Positions 43,069 to 52,019 are shown, numbered from the stretch's first letter. The stretch: DNA of 64,000 bases from Streptomyces nymphaeiformis (GCF_014203895.1 NZ_JACHJY010000003.1:248001-312000); one strand, 5' to 3'. The notes: generated from the sequence alone by a model not told the origin. Made by a program: numbers and translations.

Positions 43069-43653
43069 GCCCTCGTTACGCGGCATCTTCTGCGAGCCGC
43101 GACCGGCCGGCCCCTGACCGTCGTCTCTGTCAGGCGTCACCGCGGCGAGGAATCAGGGTCCGCCTCCAGAACAGCCAACAGCTCCGCGAAGCGCCGGTCC
43201 TGCGAGGTTCCCGCTGCCAGCTCGCTCAGCGCATAGGCCGTGGTCTTGAAGCCGTCTCCGTGATGGAACTCCGCACCCCACGCACCCAGCCGCACCGAGG
43301 TCACCTCGTCCAGCCCCAGGCGGTGGGTCCCCCACGGATTGACCGCCACGATCCCGTCAGGACCGACCTGAAGCCGGACCCTGAGAATCGCCCACCAGAA
43401 GAACAACGCGACGCCGACGGCCAGCCCCGTCCACAGCCCGGCCAGCCGTGCCGTCTCTGCTCCCGGCGAGGAGGCCCACCCTGCCCAACCGAAGAGCGCC
43501 TTCACCCCCACAACGGCCGGGATCGCATAGCCCGCCACGCGAGCCGCCCCACCCACCCGCCACACCGACACCGAGTCCCCACCCTGGTCATCCATGGCCG
43601 CATTGTGAGCCACACAGCCTGACCAAACACAAAGGGGAACCCCTCGAAGGGCT
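42903..43653. other. Lower-GC inserted segment in pspAB
   Basis: Bounded by GTCTACCT at 42895-42902 and 43654-43661. It contains the divergent pspAB 3' end, a small PH-domain gene on the opposite strand, and two related words GCCTGACCAGCACAAA (42939) and GCCTGACCAAACACAAA (43617). GC is 34 of 60 at 43601-43660. No integrase, transposase or terminal inverted repeat is visible, so the mechanism (homologous replacement or a non-autonomous element) is open. Confidence 0.6.
43137..43595 (-). CDS. Small PH-domain membrane protein inside the insertion
   Basis: A 152-aa protein with two membrane segments (VAGYAIPAVVGVKALFGWAGW and LAGLWTGLAVGVALFFWWAIL) followed by a bacterial PH-like domain (LRVRLQVGPDGIVAVNPWGTHRLGLDEVTSVRLG...GDGFKTTAYALSEL). 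ATG 43595 has CACAAT six bases upstream, a weak leaderless signal; GTG 43613 is an alternative. Function unknown. It is the only complete gene in the lower-GC segment interrupting pspAB and lies antisense to it. Confidence 0.72.
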   Translation of the reverse strand: MDDQGGDSVSVWRVGGAARVAGYAIPAVVGVKALFGWAGWASSPGAETARLAGLWTGLAVGVALFFWWAILRVRLQVGPDGIVAVNPWGTHRLGLDEVTSVRLGAWGAEFHHGDGFKTTAYALSELAAGTSQDRRFAELLAVLEADPDSSPR

Positions 43654-43671
43654 GTCTACCTGATTGAAACC

Positions 43672-43846
43672 CGGCACCTTCTACCCCTTCGCCCCGCGCG
43701 CGGACCGGGCCGAGACCCGCGACAACGCCCTCGAACTGGAGGTCAGGGGCCTCCTCGCGGGCGATCTCGCCTTGGAACCCGACATGGAGCGCTGGTTCCC
43801 GGTCTGGGGCGCGCCGGGGCTCGGCGGGTCCGACGGGCAGCGGTGA
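43672..43846 (+). pseudogene. Stranded original 3' end of pspAB
   Basis: Encodes GTFYPFAPRAD..RDNALELEVRGLL..DMERWFPVWGAPGLGG to TGA 43844-43846, homologous to the current PspAB C-terminus but with host-typical codons. An in-frame TGA at 43661 and the loss of any start or ribosome-binding site upstream indicate it is no longer translated. It most likely continued from codon 42902 before the insertion. Confidence 0.78.
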
Positions 43847-43988
43847 GCGTGCGGGCCCTCCCATGAACCGGCGTCAGGGACCCACGTGGAGGGGGAGCTG
43901 GACGGGAGCGCCGTCGGCGCGCGGGCCTCGGCACCCGGCCCGGGCGCGCCGCTGTCGGTCGACCGGGCGTCCGGGGTCCGTGGCGCCC

Positions 43989-45047
43989 TCACTCCGTGGG
44001 GGCCTCCGCTCCGCGCCGGACGGTGCTGGTCGCCTCCGTCGTCGGCGCCGGCGGAAGGGCGCGGCTCCGTCGGCGCAGCCATGCGTAGAGCATCAGGCAC
44101 GGCAGCAGCATTCCGGCGATGGTGAGGACGAGGAAGGCCGCGAGGCTGGTGATGTGGGAGACGAGCCAGTCGAAGTTCTGCCCGAAGAAGCCGACCACGA
44201 AGGACAGCGGGAGGAACACGCTGGCGAGGATGGTGAGGCGCTCCATCGTGGCGCTCTGCCGAAGGTTGATCTTGTTCTGCTCGACGGAGATCACCGCGAT
44301 GTTCGCCTCCAGGACGGTGGCGAGGAGGTCGCGTTGTGCGGAGACCTCCTCGTTGACGAGCAGCAGGTGGTCGTGCACGTCGCGGATGTACGGCAGGAGC
44401 GCGGGCGGCGACTTGCCGGGCTGCAGGCGCCGTCCGAGCACGGCGAGCAGCGGGTGTACGGCGCGGTAGAAGTCGGTCGCCTCGCGGCGCAGGGAGTAGA
44501 TGCGCTGCGTCGGGGCCACGGCCCCGGAGAACACGGTGGCCTCGATCTGCTCGATGTCGCGTTCGAGCTCCTCGACGACCGGCGCGTAGCTGTCGACCAC
44601 CTGGTCGAAGATGGCCCAGAGCGTGGAGGCGCTGCCGGTCTTCAGGAGTTCGGGACGGCTCTCGAGTCGGCTCCGGGCTCCGTGCAGCTCGCTCGCGATG
44701 CCCTGGCGCACGGTGATCACGAAGTGTTCGGCGAGGAAGATGCTGATCTCGCCGGTGTCGATCTCCTCGCGCTCGTCGTCGTAGCGTGCCGTGCGCAGGA
44801 TGATCAGCTCGGTGCCGTCCTCGTACTGCTCGGCCTTCGGCCGCAGGTGGAAGGTCCGCGCGTCCTCGACGGCGAGCTCGTGCAGTCCGAAGACCTCACG
44901 GACCCGGGTCAACTCCTCGGGACCGGGTTCGAAGACGCCCAGCCAGACGAACCCGCCCAGCTTGCAGTGCGCGGCCGCCTGCTCCAGGGGCATCGCACCC
45001 TCGTGCTGCCGACGCCCGTCCCGGTAGTGTGCACAGTCGACGATCAT
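43989..45047 (-). CDS. CorA family divalent cation transporter
   Basis: A 352-aa CorA-like channel for Mg2+ (or Co2+/Ni2+): soluble N-terminal funnel (1-285) with long stalk helices, then two membrane segments (LTILASVFLPLSFVVGFFGQNF and LAAFLVLTIAGMLLPCLMLYAWL). The signature loop reads GQN instead of GMN, a variant known in actinobacterial relatives, so ion selectivity may differ. ATG 45047 follows GGAGGAGG. It lies next to other cation-transport genes. Confidence 0.88.
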   Translation of the reverse strand: MIVDCAHYRDGRRQHEGAMPLEQAAAHCKLGGFVWLGVFEPGPEELTRVREVFGLHELAVEDARTFHLRPKAEQYEDGTELIILRTARYDDEREEIDTGEISIFLAEHFVITVRQGIASELHGARSRLESRPELLKTGSASTLWAIFDQVVDSYAPVVEELERDIEQIEATVFSGAVAPTQRIYSLRREATDFYRAVHPLLAVLGRRLQPGKSPPALLPYIRDVHDHLLLVNEEVSAQRDLLATVLEANIAVISVEQNKINLRQSATMERLTILASVFLPLSFVVGFFGQNFDWLVSHITSLAAFLVLTIAGMLLPCLMLYAWLRRRSRALPPAPTTEATSTVRRGAEAPTE

Positions 45048-45447
45048 GGCCGCCTCCTCCTCACGCCCGGCCGACGCACACCGCCCCTCGCCCACCGACG
45101 GCACCACACGCCGCACCGGCCTCACCTCCCATGGTCCGCTCCCGACGGCCGCACGCTCGACCGGAGCGCGGTCCGCGCGGCCGCACGGGACGGAGGAGTA
45201 CCGGGTCAAGCGGCTGCGGGTGCCGGATACCCGCACCCGACCGGTAGGGGGCCGGAGACCTCCGGTACGCGGGTTGCCGGGCTGCGGGCCTCCTGGCTCT
45301 GCTGCTCGTCGCCGACGCGGCGTACGGAACACTCAGCGCCGTACGCGCCGTCCTGTGGGCGGTCCTGGCCCTGTCGCCGGAGTACGGGGTCGTCGCCCTG
45401 CGGCGGCCGGCCGGCGAGGTCGACGGCGAGAAAGGCCAAGGCCGTCT
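45048..45447. other. 400-bp gap with a possible gene fragment
   Basis: Between corA and the RCK protein gene. On the plus strand 45281-45420 reads AAGLLALLLVADAAYGTLSAVRAVLWAVLAL..., a membrane segment like those of small Streptomyces membrane proteins, but with no start and no proper end, so a relic at best. The rest shows no promoter, repeat or RNA that I can support. Confidence 0.35.
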
Positions 45448-47361
45448 TCAGTGCCTTCGCTCCGGCGGGTGCGGCTGCACCCCGGTCATCAGGACGTCGA
45501 GGCCCCGCCGGGTCGTCGCCAGGACCGCCCGGTCCCCCGCGCGCAGGATCCGCCCGTGCGGCGGGTGCCAGTCGAGGCCCGGCCGGTCGAGCCGCAGCCC
45601 TGCCAGCGTGTCCATCGAGGACGAGGAGAACCGGGCGTCCGCGGCGCCGACCGCCAGGACGCGCCACTCGTTCTCGCGGAACGCGGCGTGGATCGAGCGG
45701 CCCTCCAGCTCCGGGTGGCCGGCGACGTCGACCACGGTGAACAGCAGCGAGCCCCGCTCGACCGGCATCACCCCCAGCACGTGCCGCCCCATCATCGCGG
45801 CGGCGAAGGACGGGGCGGCCAGCGCGGACACGCTCCGGCTGCGGGTCAGGGCATCGGGGTACGAGGCGCGCATGGTCCGCGAGACGGTGGCCGCGAAGTC
45901 GTCGTCGTACAGCCGCATCACCACCCTGATGCCCGGGTTGGCCTCCCTGGCGGCCATGACGATGTCCAGGTTCTCGCTGTCCTCCCGGGTCAGGACGAGC
46001 AGGGACTTGCTCTGTCCGACACGGGCCCGGTCGAGGACGCCGGGCGCGGTGGCGTCCTCCAGGAGCAGCGGTATCCCGAGCTCGCGGGCGAGATGGACCC
46101 CGCGGGCGTGCGGGTCCCGCTCGACGGCCACGATCTTGTGGTCGGTCGTACCGAGCCGGGCCAGGACCCGCGTGCCGATCTTGCCGAGTCCGACCAGCAC
46201 GATGTGGTCGCTCAGGTCCGCGGACGGCGGGTGGTTCGCGGAGGCGCTGCGGAAGGCCTCGGTGGCGTTCATGGTGGCGGCCACGACGAGCGGGAGGATC
46301 GCGAGGCCGACGAAGCCCGCGACGAGCTGGAGGATCCGGCGGGCCGGCTCCTCGTCGGTCGCCGGGTCCCCCATGGTGAAGATGTCGAGCAGCGGCAGGT
46401 ACACGTCCTTCCACAGCGGGCCGTCCAGGACGAACGCGGTCGCGGCGGAGAGCAGGACGACGATGGCGGCCAGCGCCCCGAAGACGGCGATGACCTCCTT
46501 GGAGAAGAAGACCTTCCACGGCAGGTGCGTCAGGTGGCCGAGCAGCAGGTCCCGGTAGCCGCGGGAGGCCTTCGGGGCCTCCGGGTCATGGTGATGGGTG
46601 ACCTCTTCGAGCATGAGCCGGCCGTGGGTGAACTGGCGGTGGTAGGAGGTACGGGTGTCCGGCAACAGCTGGGTGCCGTCCTCTCCGGGGGTCTCCGCGC
46701 TGTCCTCGCTCGCCGGGTCGTCCTGGTGCGCCCCGGACAGCACGGCCAGGGTGGCCAGATCGGTGGGCCGGCCGGGTGCCCCCGCCGGGCGTACGACGCC
46801 TCGGAAGACCTTGCCCTCGACCTGGAGCGTGTGGCCCTGTCCGACGGCGGCGGCCGAGACGAGCTCCGGAACGGCGGTGTCGGTGTCGGAGAGGACGGTG
46901 GTCGAGGTGTCCAGGGACGCGTCGTCCGCCTGTCCCCCGACCTCGGCGGCCCGGTCGAGGAGCCGTTCCAGATGGCGCCCGCGCTCGCGGTTGTACATGC
47001 GGATGACCAGGCGTATGGACGGGTTGAGGCTGCGCGCGAGGAGCGCGGCGGTCACGTTGACCTGGTCGTCGCCGTACGTCAGCGCGAGGGCGGCGGCGCG
47101 CTCGATCCCGGCCGCGCGCAGGGTCTGTTCGTCCGGCCTCGCCGACACCAGCAGCTCGACCGGCGAACGTGGGTCGCGGTGCAGGTCGGCGACCTCCGCC
47201 CCGTACACATCGCGCCGCGAGGGCAGGACCACGGTCACCGTCTCGCCGCAGACCGCGTCGAGCTCGACGGCGAGCCGGTGGGCGAGACCGTCGTCCCCGC
47301 AGATCACCATGTGCTGGGAGCGCTGCCCGAGTGGCAGGCGTAGATGGATGGTTGGCGTCAC
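45448..47361 (-). CDS. RCK-membrane-RCK protein, TrkA-N/CASTOR-like ion channel candidate
   Basis: A 637-aa protein: N-terminal NAD-binding RCK/TrkA-N domain (about 15-150, MVICGDDGLAHRLA), linker, two membrane segments (about 305-330 VIAVFGALAAIVVLLSAATAFVL; 360-385 ILQLVAGFVGLAILPLVVAATM), then a second RCK (about 405-630, DHIVLVGLGKIGTRVLARLG). Between the membrane segments the pore-loop position reads DIFTMGDPA, without the TVGYG potassium filter. Start GTG 47361 is uncertain and lacks a Shine-Dalgarno. Probably an ion channel or transporter regulated by nucleotide; ion unknown. Confidence 0.8.
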   Translation of the reverse strand: MTPTIHLRLPLGQRSQHMVICGDDGLAHRLAVELDAVCGETVTVVLPSRRDVYGAEVADLHRDPRSPVELLVSARPDEQTLRAAGIERAAALALTYGDDQVNVTAALLARSLNPSIRLVIRMYNRERGRHLERLLDRAAEVGGQADDASLDTSTTVLSDTDTAVPELVSAAAVGQGHTLQVEGKVFRGVVRPAGAPGRPTDLATLAVLSGAHQDDPASEDSAETPGEDGTQLLPDTRTSYHRQFTHGRLMLEEVTHHHDPEAPKASRGYRDLLLGHLTHLPWKVFFSKEVIAVFGALAAIVVLLSAATAFVLDGPLWKDVYLPLLDIFTMGDPATDEEPARRILQLVAGFVGLAILPLVVAATMNATEAFRSASANHPPSADLSDHIVLVGLGKIGTRVLARLGTTDHKIVAVERDPHARGVHLARELGIPLLLEDATAPGVLDRARVGQSKSLLVLTREDSENLDIVMAAREANPGIRVVMRLYDDDFAATVSRTMRASYPDALTRSRSVSALAAPSFAAAMMGRHVLGVMPVERGSLLFTVVDVAGHPELEGRSIHAAFRENEWRVLAVGAADARFSSSSMDTLAGLRLDRPGLDWHPPHGRILRAGDRAVLATTRRGLDVLMTGVQPHPPERRH

Positions 47362-47492
47362 GTGAGCCAAGACTGCTCTTCGCCCCGGGCAGACGCCGAA
47401 GATTTGACGTGTTCCTGACGCGGGGAACGCATCCGTCGGTTCCTCCCGGCCGTCCTCACCCATGCCGGACAGGTTTCACGAAGGAGGGCGCC

Positions 47493-48332
47493 ATGGAGAG
47501 CGCAGTGGTCGGAGTCGTCGTCGTGGTGGTCTTCCTCCTGTTGCTGTTGCGCAGCGGGATGCGTGTGATCAACGAGGTCGAGCGGGGGGTGGTGTTCCGC
47601 TTCGGGAAGGCGCTGCCCGGCCATCGGCAGCCGGGCATCACCTTCCTGATCCCGGTCGCGGACCGCATGCGGAAGGTGAACGTGCAGGTCGCGACGCTGC
47701 CGATCCCGACGCAGGAGGGCATCACCCGGGACAACGTGTCGGTCAAGGTCGACGCGGTCGTCTACTACCGGGTCACGGATCCCGCCCGTGCCGCGATCGA
47801 GGTGCAGGACTACGCCTTCGCCGTCGGCCAGGTCGCGCAGTCGTCGCTGCGTTCCATCATCGGCAAGAGCGATCTGGACGACCTCCTGTCCGACCGGGAG
47901 CGGCTGCACGAAGGGCTCGCGTTGATGATCGACAGCCCGGCGGCCGGCTGGGGCGTCCACATCGACCGGGTCGAGATCAAGGACGTGCAACTGCCGGAGT
48001 CGCTGAAGCGGTCGATGTCCCGGCAGGCCGAGGCGGAGCGCGAACGGCGGGCCCGGGTGATCACCGCGGACGGCGAGTTCCAGGCGGCCCAGCAGCTCGC
48101 CAACGCCTCGCGGATCATGTCCGACACCCCCGAGGCGATGCAGCTGCGGCTGCTGCAGACCGTCGTCGAGGTGGCGGCGGAGAAGAACTCCACGCTCGTG
48201 ATGCCCTTCCCGGTGGAACTGCTCCGCTACTTCGACCGGGCGGCCCGCAACCTCGACGCCGCTCCTACGCCGGCGCCGGAGACTCCGAAGGGCACCGTGC
48301 CCGAGCAGCCCGACCCGGCGGACGCCTCCTGA
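47493..48332 (+). CDS. SPFH/band 7 protein (slipin, stomatin-like)
   Basis: A 279-aa membrane scaffold protein: N-terminal hydrophobic anchor (AVVGVVVVVVFLLLLLRSG), SPFH domain (about 25-190; INEVERGVVFRFGKALPGHRQPGITFLIPVADRMRKV, TREGxxxDNVSVKVDAVVYYRV-like stretch), a charged coiled coil (SRQAEAERERRARVITADGEFQAAQQLA) and a tail. Slipins oligomerise in the membrane and often pair with NfeD, not seen here. ATG 47493 follows AAGGAGG. Divergent from the RCK protein gene. Confidence 0.9.
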   Translation: MESAVVGVVVVVVFLLLLLRSGMRVINEVERGVVFRFGKALPGHRQPGITFLIPVADRMRKVNVQVATLPIPTQEGITRDNVSVKVDAVVYYRVTDPARAAIEVQDYAFAVGQVAQSSLRSIIGKSDLDDLLSDRERLHEGLALMIDSPAAGWGVHIDRVEIKDVQLPESLKRSMSRQAEAERERRARVITADGEFQAAQQLANASRIMSDTPEAMQLRLLQTVVEVAAEKNSTLVMPFPVELLRYFDRAARNLDAAPTPAPETPKGTVPEQPDPADAS

Positions 48333-48350
48333 CGGACTGCGGCCGGATCC

Positions 48351-48475
48351 GCCCCGGGGCACCGCACGGGAGCGGCACGCGCCGCCCCGGGGCACCGCAC
48401 GGGGGCGGATCCGCGCCGCCCCGGGGTCCGGGAGCGGCACGCGCCGCCCGGGGCTCCGCACGGGGCCCGGCAGGC
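48351..48475. repeat. GC-only tandem repeat, about 33-bp units
   Basis: Units beginning GCCCCGGGGCACCGCACGGG start at 48351 and 48384; shorter variants start at 48418 and 48446. Units end in GAGCGGCACGCGCC or GGCGGATCCGCGCC. The block fills the 208-bp gap between the slipin and the alpha/beta hydrolase genes; its self-complementary GCCCCGGGGC cores can form hairpins and may double as a terminator. Confidence 0.75.
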
Positions 48476-48531
48476 GCCACAACTCGCCCACCCCGTCCGC
48501 CCGTTCCCACGTCGCCGTCCGCGGAAAGCGC

Positions 48532-48537
48532 GATACT
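48532..48537 (+). promoter_or_regulatory. -10 box (GATACT), leaderless start of hydrolase gene
   Basis: GATACT is followed by six bases and the GTG at 48544; there is no Shine-Dalgarno sequence. Confidence 0.4.
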
Positions 48538-48543
48538 CGACCT

Positions 48544-49395
48544 GTGGACTCGATCTACCGCAGTACGACGGGCAGGGAGCAGATCCGGCGCTGGTGCCAC
48601 GACCGGCTCGACGCATGGGCGGTACCGCACGAGCGGACGACGGTGACCGCCAACGGCGCGCGCACGCACGTGGTCCTCGCCGGGGACGGCCCTACGACCG
48701 TCGTGTTCGTTCCCGGCACCAACTTCAACGCCGCCGCGTCCCTGCCGCTCGCCACGGCCCTGGTCGCCGCCGGACACCGGGTCCTCCTGCTGGACGTCCC
48801 GGGCCAGCCCGGCCTCAGCTCCGGCGAACGAGCGCTCTCCGGTGGCCGGTTGTCCTGGTACGGGGCATGGCTGGGCGAGGTGATCGAGAAGGTCTCGCCC
48901 GAGCCGGTGGCGGTGATGGGCCACTCCTTCGGTGCCGCGATGGCCCTGTCCGCCGACTCGCCCAGGATCAGCCGGCTCGTGCTGGTCTCGCCGGGCGGAC
49001 TGGCCCGCCTGAGGCTGACCCCCGCGGTACTGGCCGCCTCCGCGGCCTGGTTCCTGCGGCCCCGACCGACGCACAGCGCCCGGCTCCTGCGCGCCATGCT
49101 CGCCCCGGGCCGTCGACCGCGCGAGGAGCTGGTGGACTGGATGACGCTGGTCGCCCGGCACGCGCGCTCCAGCGGAGCACCCGGCACGGCCGTCCTGCCC
49201 GCGCGCCCGGTCCCCCGCCTGGTCGTCACCGGCGAGCACGACGTCTTCCTCCCGCCCAGGCGGCTCGCCACAGCGGTGCGCGGCACGCTCGGCGCCGAGC
49301 TGGGTGTGGTCTCCGACGCCGGGCACCTCGTGGTCGAGGAGCGCCCCGAATTCCTGTCCGCCTTGTTGGAGGACCCGGGCCGGTCCGCCACGTAG
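48544..49395 (+). CDS. Alpha/beta hydrolase
   Basis: A 283-aa serine hydrolase of the alpha/beta fold: oxyanion region VFVPGTNFNAAASLPLA, nucleophile S128 in VMGHSFGAAMA, acid in LVVTGEHDVFLPP and histidine in VSDAGHLVVEERPE. No lid features point to a substrate. The start is set by the leaderless -10 box. Its 3' end is 30 bp from the kdpD stop on the opposite strand. Confidence 0.88.
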   Translation: MDSIYRSTTGREQIRRWCHDRLDAWAVPHERTTVTANGARTHVVLAGDGPTTVVFVPGTNFNAAASLPLATALVAAGHRVLLLDVPGQPGLSSGERALSGGRLSWYGAWLGEVIEKVSPEPVAVMGHSFGAAMALSADSPRISRLVLVSPGGLARLRLTPAVLAASAAWFLRPRPTHSARLLRAMLAPGRRPREELVDWMTLVARHARSSGAPGTAVLPARPVPRLVVTGEHDVFLPPRRLATAVRGTLGAELGVVSDAGHLVVEERPEFLSALLEDPGRSAT

Positions 49396-49425
49396 CCGAC
49401 GTCCGGGGTCGCGGCTGCCGCGCGG

Positions 49426-51966
49426 TCACGTCGTCCCGGTCGTCGTGTCGGGGTGGAACGGCGGAGCGCCCTCCTCCATGCGGAGGCCGATGGTCATGGT
49501 CAGGCCGCCTCCGGGCGTGTCCTCCGCCGTGACCGTGCCGCCCATGGCCTCGACGAAGCCGCGGGCGACCGCGAGGCCGAGGCCGACTCCCGCGCCGCGC
49601 GGGGCGTCGCCGTACCGCTGGAAGGCACCGAAGATGCGGTCCTTGGCCTCGTCGGGGACGCCGGGGCCCCGGTCGACGACGCGGAGCTCGACGCGGTCGG
49701 CGAGGGCGCTGGCGGCGACGAGGACCGGTGTGCCGGCGGGGCTGTACTTCACCGCGTTCTCGACGATGTTGGCGACGGCCCGCTCCAGCAGACCGCGGTC
49801 GACGACGACCATGGGCAGGGTCTCGGGGATGTCGAGCTCGACGCTGTCGTCGGGCACGCCCACGAGTGCCATCGGGACGACCTCGTCGAGGCCGGTCTGC
49901 CGGAGCACTGCCGTCACGGTCCCGGTCTCCAGGCGTGAGACGTCCAGGAGGTTGCCGACGAGGTGGTCGAGCCGGTCGGCGCCCTCCTCGACGTTGGCGA
50001 GGAGTTCGGCGCGGTCCTCCTCCGACCAGTCGACGTCGTCGGAGCGAAGCGAGGAGACGGACGCCTTGATGCCGGCGAGCGGCGTGCGCAGGTCGTGGCT
50101 GACGGCGGCGAGCAGAGAGGTGCGGATCTTGTTGCCCTCGGCCTGTCGGCGGGCTTCCTCCGCCTCGTCGACGAGACGCTGCCGGTCGAGGACGACCGCG
50201 GCCTGCGCGGCGAACGCGCCGAGCACGCGCCGGTCCTCTCCCGGCAGGACGCGGCCGGTCAGGGCGAGCGCCAGGTGGTCGCCGACCGGCATGTCGACGT
50301 CGGCGTCCTCGGGCCGGCCGACCGGGCGGCCGGGGCCGACGACCGCGACACACGTCCACGGCTCGGTGTCGTCGCTGCGCTCCAGGAGCGCGACGGACTC
50401 CATGGCGAAGGTCTCCCGGAGCCGTTCGAGCAGCGCGTCCAGGCCCGTCTCGCCGCGCAGCACGCTGCCCGCGAGGAAGGAGAGCGTCTCCGCCTCGGCG
50501 CGCAGCCGGGCGGCCTGGTGGGTGCGGCGGGCGGCCAGGTCGACCACGGAGGCGACGGAGATCGCCACGCCCACGAAGACGACCAGGGCGACGATGTTCT
50601 CCGGGTCGGCGATGGTGAGTTCGTGGATCGGCGGGGTGAAGTAGTAGTTGAGCAGCACCGATCCGGCGGCCGATGAGGCCAGTGCCGGGCGCAGGCCGCC
50701 GAGGAGTGCGGCGGCCACGGTGAGGGTGAGGAAGAGCAGGACGTCGTTGGCGAGCCCGATCTCGGGGGTGACGCCGAGCAGCAGGGTGAGCAGCACCGGT
50801 CCTGCGAGGCCGACGAGCCAGCCCCAGACGGTGCGGGACCGGCCCAGTTTCGCGCGACGCGCCGCGGGCAGGTTGCGGCCCTTCGCCGCCTCGTCGTGGG
50901 TGACGATGTGGACGTCGAGGTCGGGCCCCGACTCGCGGGCGACGGTGGCGCTGACACCGGGGCTGAAGGCGTACTGCCAGGAGCGGCGGCGGCTGACGCC
51001 GAGGACGATCTGGGTGGCGTTGACCCCGCGCGCGAACTCCAGGAGTCCGGTGGAGACGTCGTCGCCCACCACGTGGTGGAACGTCCCGCCGAGGTCCTCG
51101 ACGAGGGTCCGCTGGACCGCCAGCTCCTTCGGGGAGGCGGCGGTGAGGCCGTCGCTGCGGGCGATGTAGACGGCCAGGACCTCGCCGCCCGCACCCTTCT
51201 CTGCGAGCCGGACGGCACGCCGGATCAGGGTGCGCCCCTCGGGGCCGCCGGTCAGACCCACCACGATCCGCTCCCGGGAGCCCCAGATCTTCGAGACCCG
51301 GTGTTCGGTGCGGTACTCCTGGAGGTACTCGTCGACCCGGTCGGCGGTCCAGAGCAGGGCCAGTTCACGTAGGGCGGTGAGATTGCCGAGGCGGAAGTAG
51401 TTGGAGAGGGCCGCGTCGACCTTGTCCGGCTTGTAGACGTTGCCGTGGGCCATGCGCCGTCGCAGGGCCTGCGGCGACATGTCGACCAGTTCTATCTGGT
51501 CGGCACGGCGCACCACCTCGTCCGGGACGGTCTCCCGCTGACGTACCCCGGTGATCGACTCGACGACGTCGCCGAGCGACTCCAGGTGCTGGATGTTGAC
51601 CGTGGAGACGACGTCGATGCCGGCCGCGAGCAGTTCCTCGACGTCCTGCCAGCGCTTGGCGTTCCGCGAGCCGGGGATGTTGCTGTGGGCCAGCTCGTCC
51701 ACGAGCACGACGGCGGGCTTCCGGGCGAGGACCGCGTCCACGTCCATCTCGGTGAAGACCGTGTCCCGGTACGCGATCTCCTTGCGCGGCACCGTCTCCA
51801 GGCCGTGCAGCATCACCTCCGTACGCGGCCGGCTGTGGTGCTCGACGAAGGCGACGACGCAGTCGGTGCCGCGCTCCACCCGTCGGTGGGCCTCCGAGAG
51901 CATCGAGTACGTCTTGCCGACGCCCGGTGCCGCGCCGAGATAGATACGAAGCTTTCCGCGTCCCAT
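49426..51966 (-). CDS. kdpD: Potassium-sensing histidine kinase KdpD
   Basis: An 846-aa sensor kinase, full KdpD architecture: KdpD N-terminal domain with Walker A (GAAPGVGKTYSML), universal-stress-like domain (about 245-370), four membrane segments (about 395-500, WGWLVGLAGPVLLTLLLGV onward), GAF-like region, then the dimerisation domain (LLAAVSHDLRTPL, phospho-His) and HATPase_c (IVENAVKYS, VVDRGPGVPDEAKDRIFGAF). It senses K+ limitation and phosphorylates KdpE. It lies downstream of kdpE (53-bp gap), inverse to the common D-E order. Confidence 0.95.
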   Translation of the reverse strand: MGRGKLRIYLGAAPGVGKTYSMLSEAHRRVERGTDCVVAFVEHHSRPRTEVMLHGLETVPRKEIAYRDTVFTEMDVDAVLARKPAVVLVDELAHSNIPGSRNAKRWQDVEELLAAGIDVVSTVNIQHLESLGDVVESITGVRQRETVPDEVVRRADQIELVDMSPQALRRRMAHGNVYKPDKVDAALSNYFRLGNLTALRELALLWTADRVDEYLQEYRTEHRVSKIWGSRERIVVGLTGGPEGRTLIRRAVRLAEKGAGGEVLAVYIARSDGLTAASPKELAVQRTLVEDLGGTFHHVVGDDVSTGLLEFARGVNATQIVLGVSRRRSWQYAFSPGVSATVARESGPDLDVHIVTHDEAAKGRNLPAARRAKLGRSRTVWGWLVGLAGPVLLTLLLGVTPEIGLANDVLLFLTLTVAAALLGGLRPALASSAAGSVLLNYYFTPPIHELTIADPENIVALVVFVGVAISVASVVDLAARRTHQAARLRAEAETLSFLAGSVLRGETGLDALLERLRETFAMESVALLERSDDTEPWTCVAVVGPGRPVGRPEDADVDMPVGDHLALALTGRVLPGEDRRVLGAFAAQAAVVLDRQRLVDEAEEARRQAEGNKIRTSLLAAVSHDLRTPLAGIKASVSSLRSDDVDWSEEDRAELLANVEEGADRLDHLVGNLLDVSRLETGTVTAVLRQTGLDEVVPMALVGVPDDSVELDIPETLPMVVVDRGLLERAVANIVENAVKYSPAGTPVLVAASALADRVELRVVDRGPGVPDEAKDRIFGAFQRYGDAPRGAGVGLGLAVARGFVEAMGGTVTAEDTPGGGLTMTIGLRMEEGAPPFHPDTTTGTT

Positions 51967-52019
51967 GGTGTCGTTTCTCGTCGATGTCGGACAGGGCGTG
52001 TACGTGTGCGGGCGGGGCG

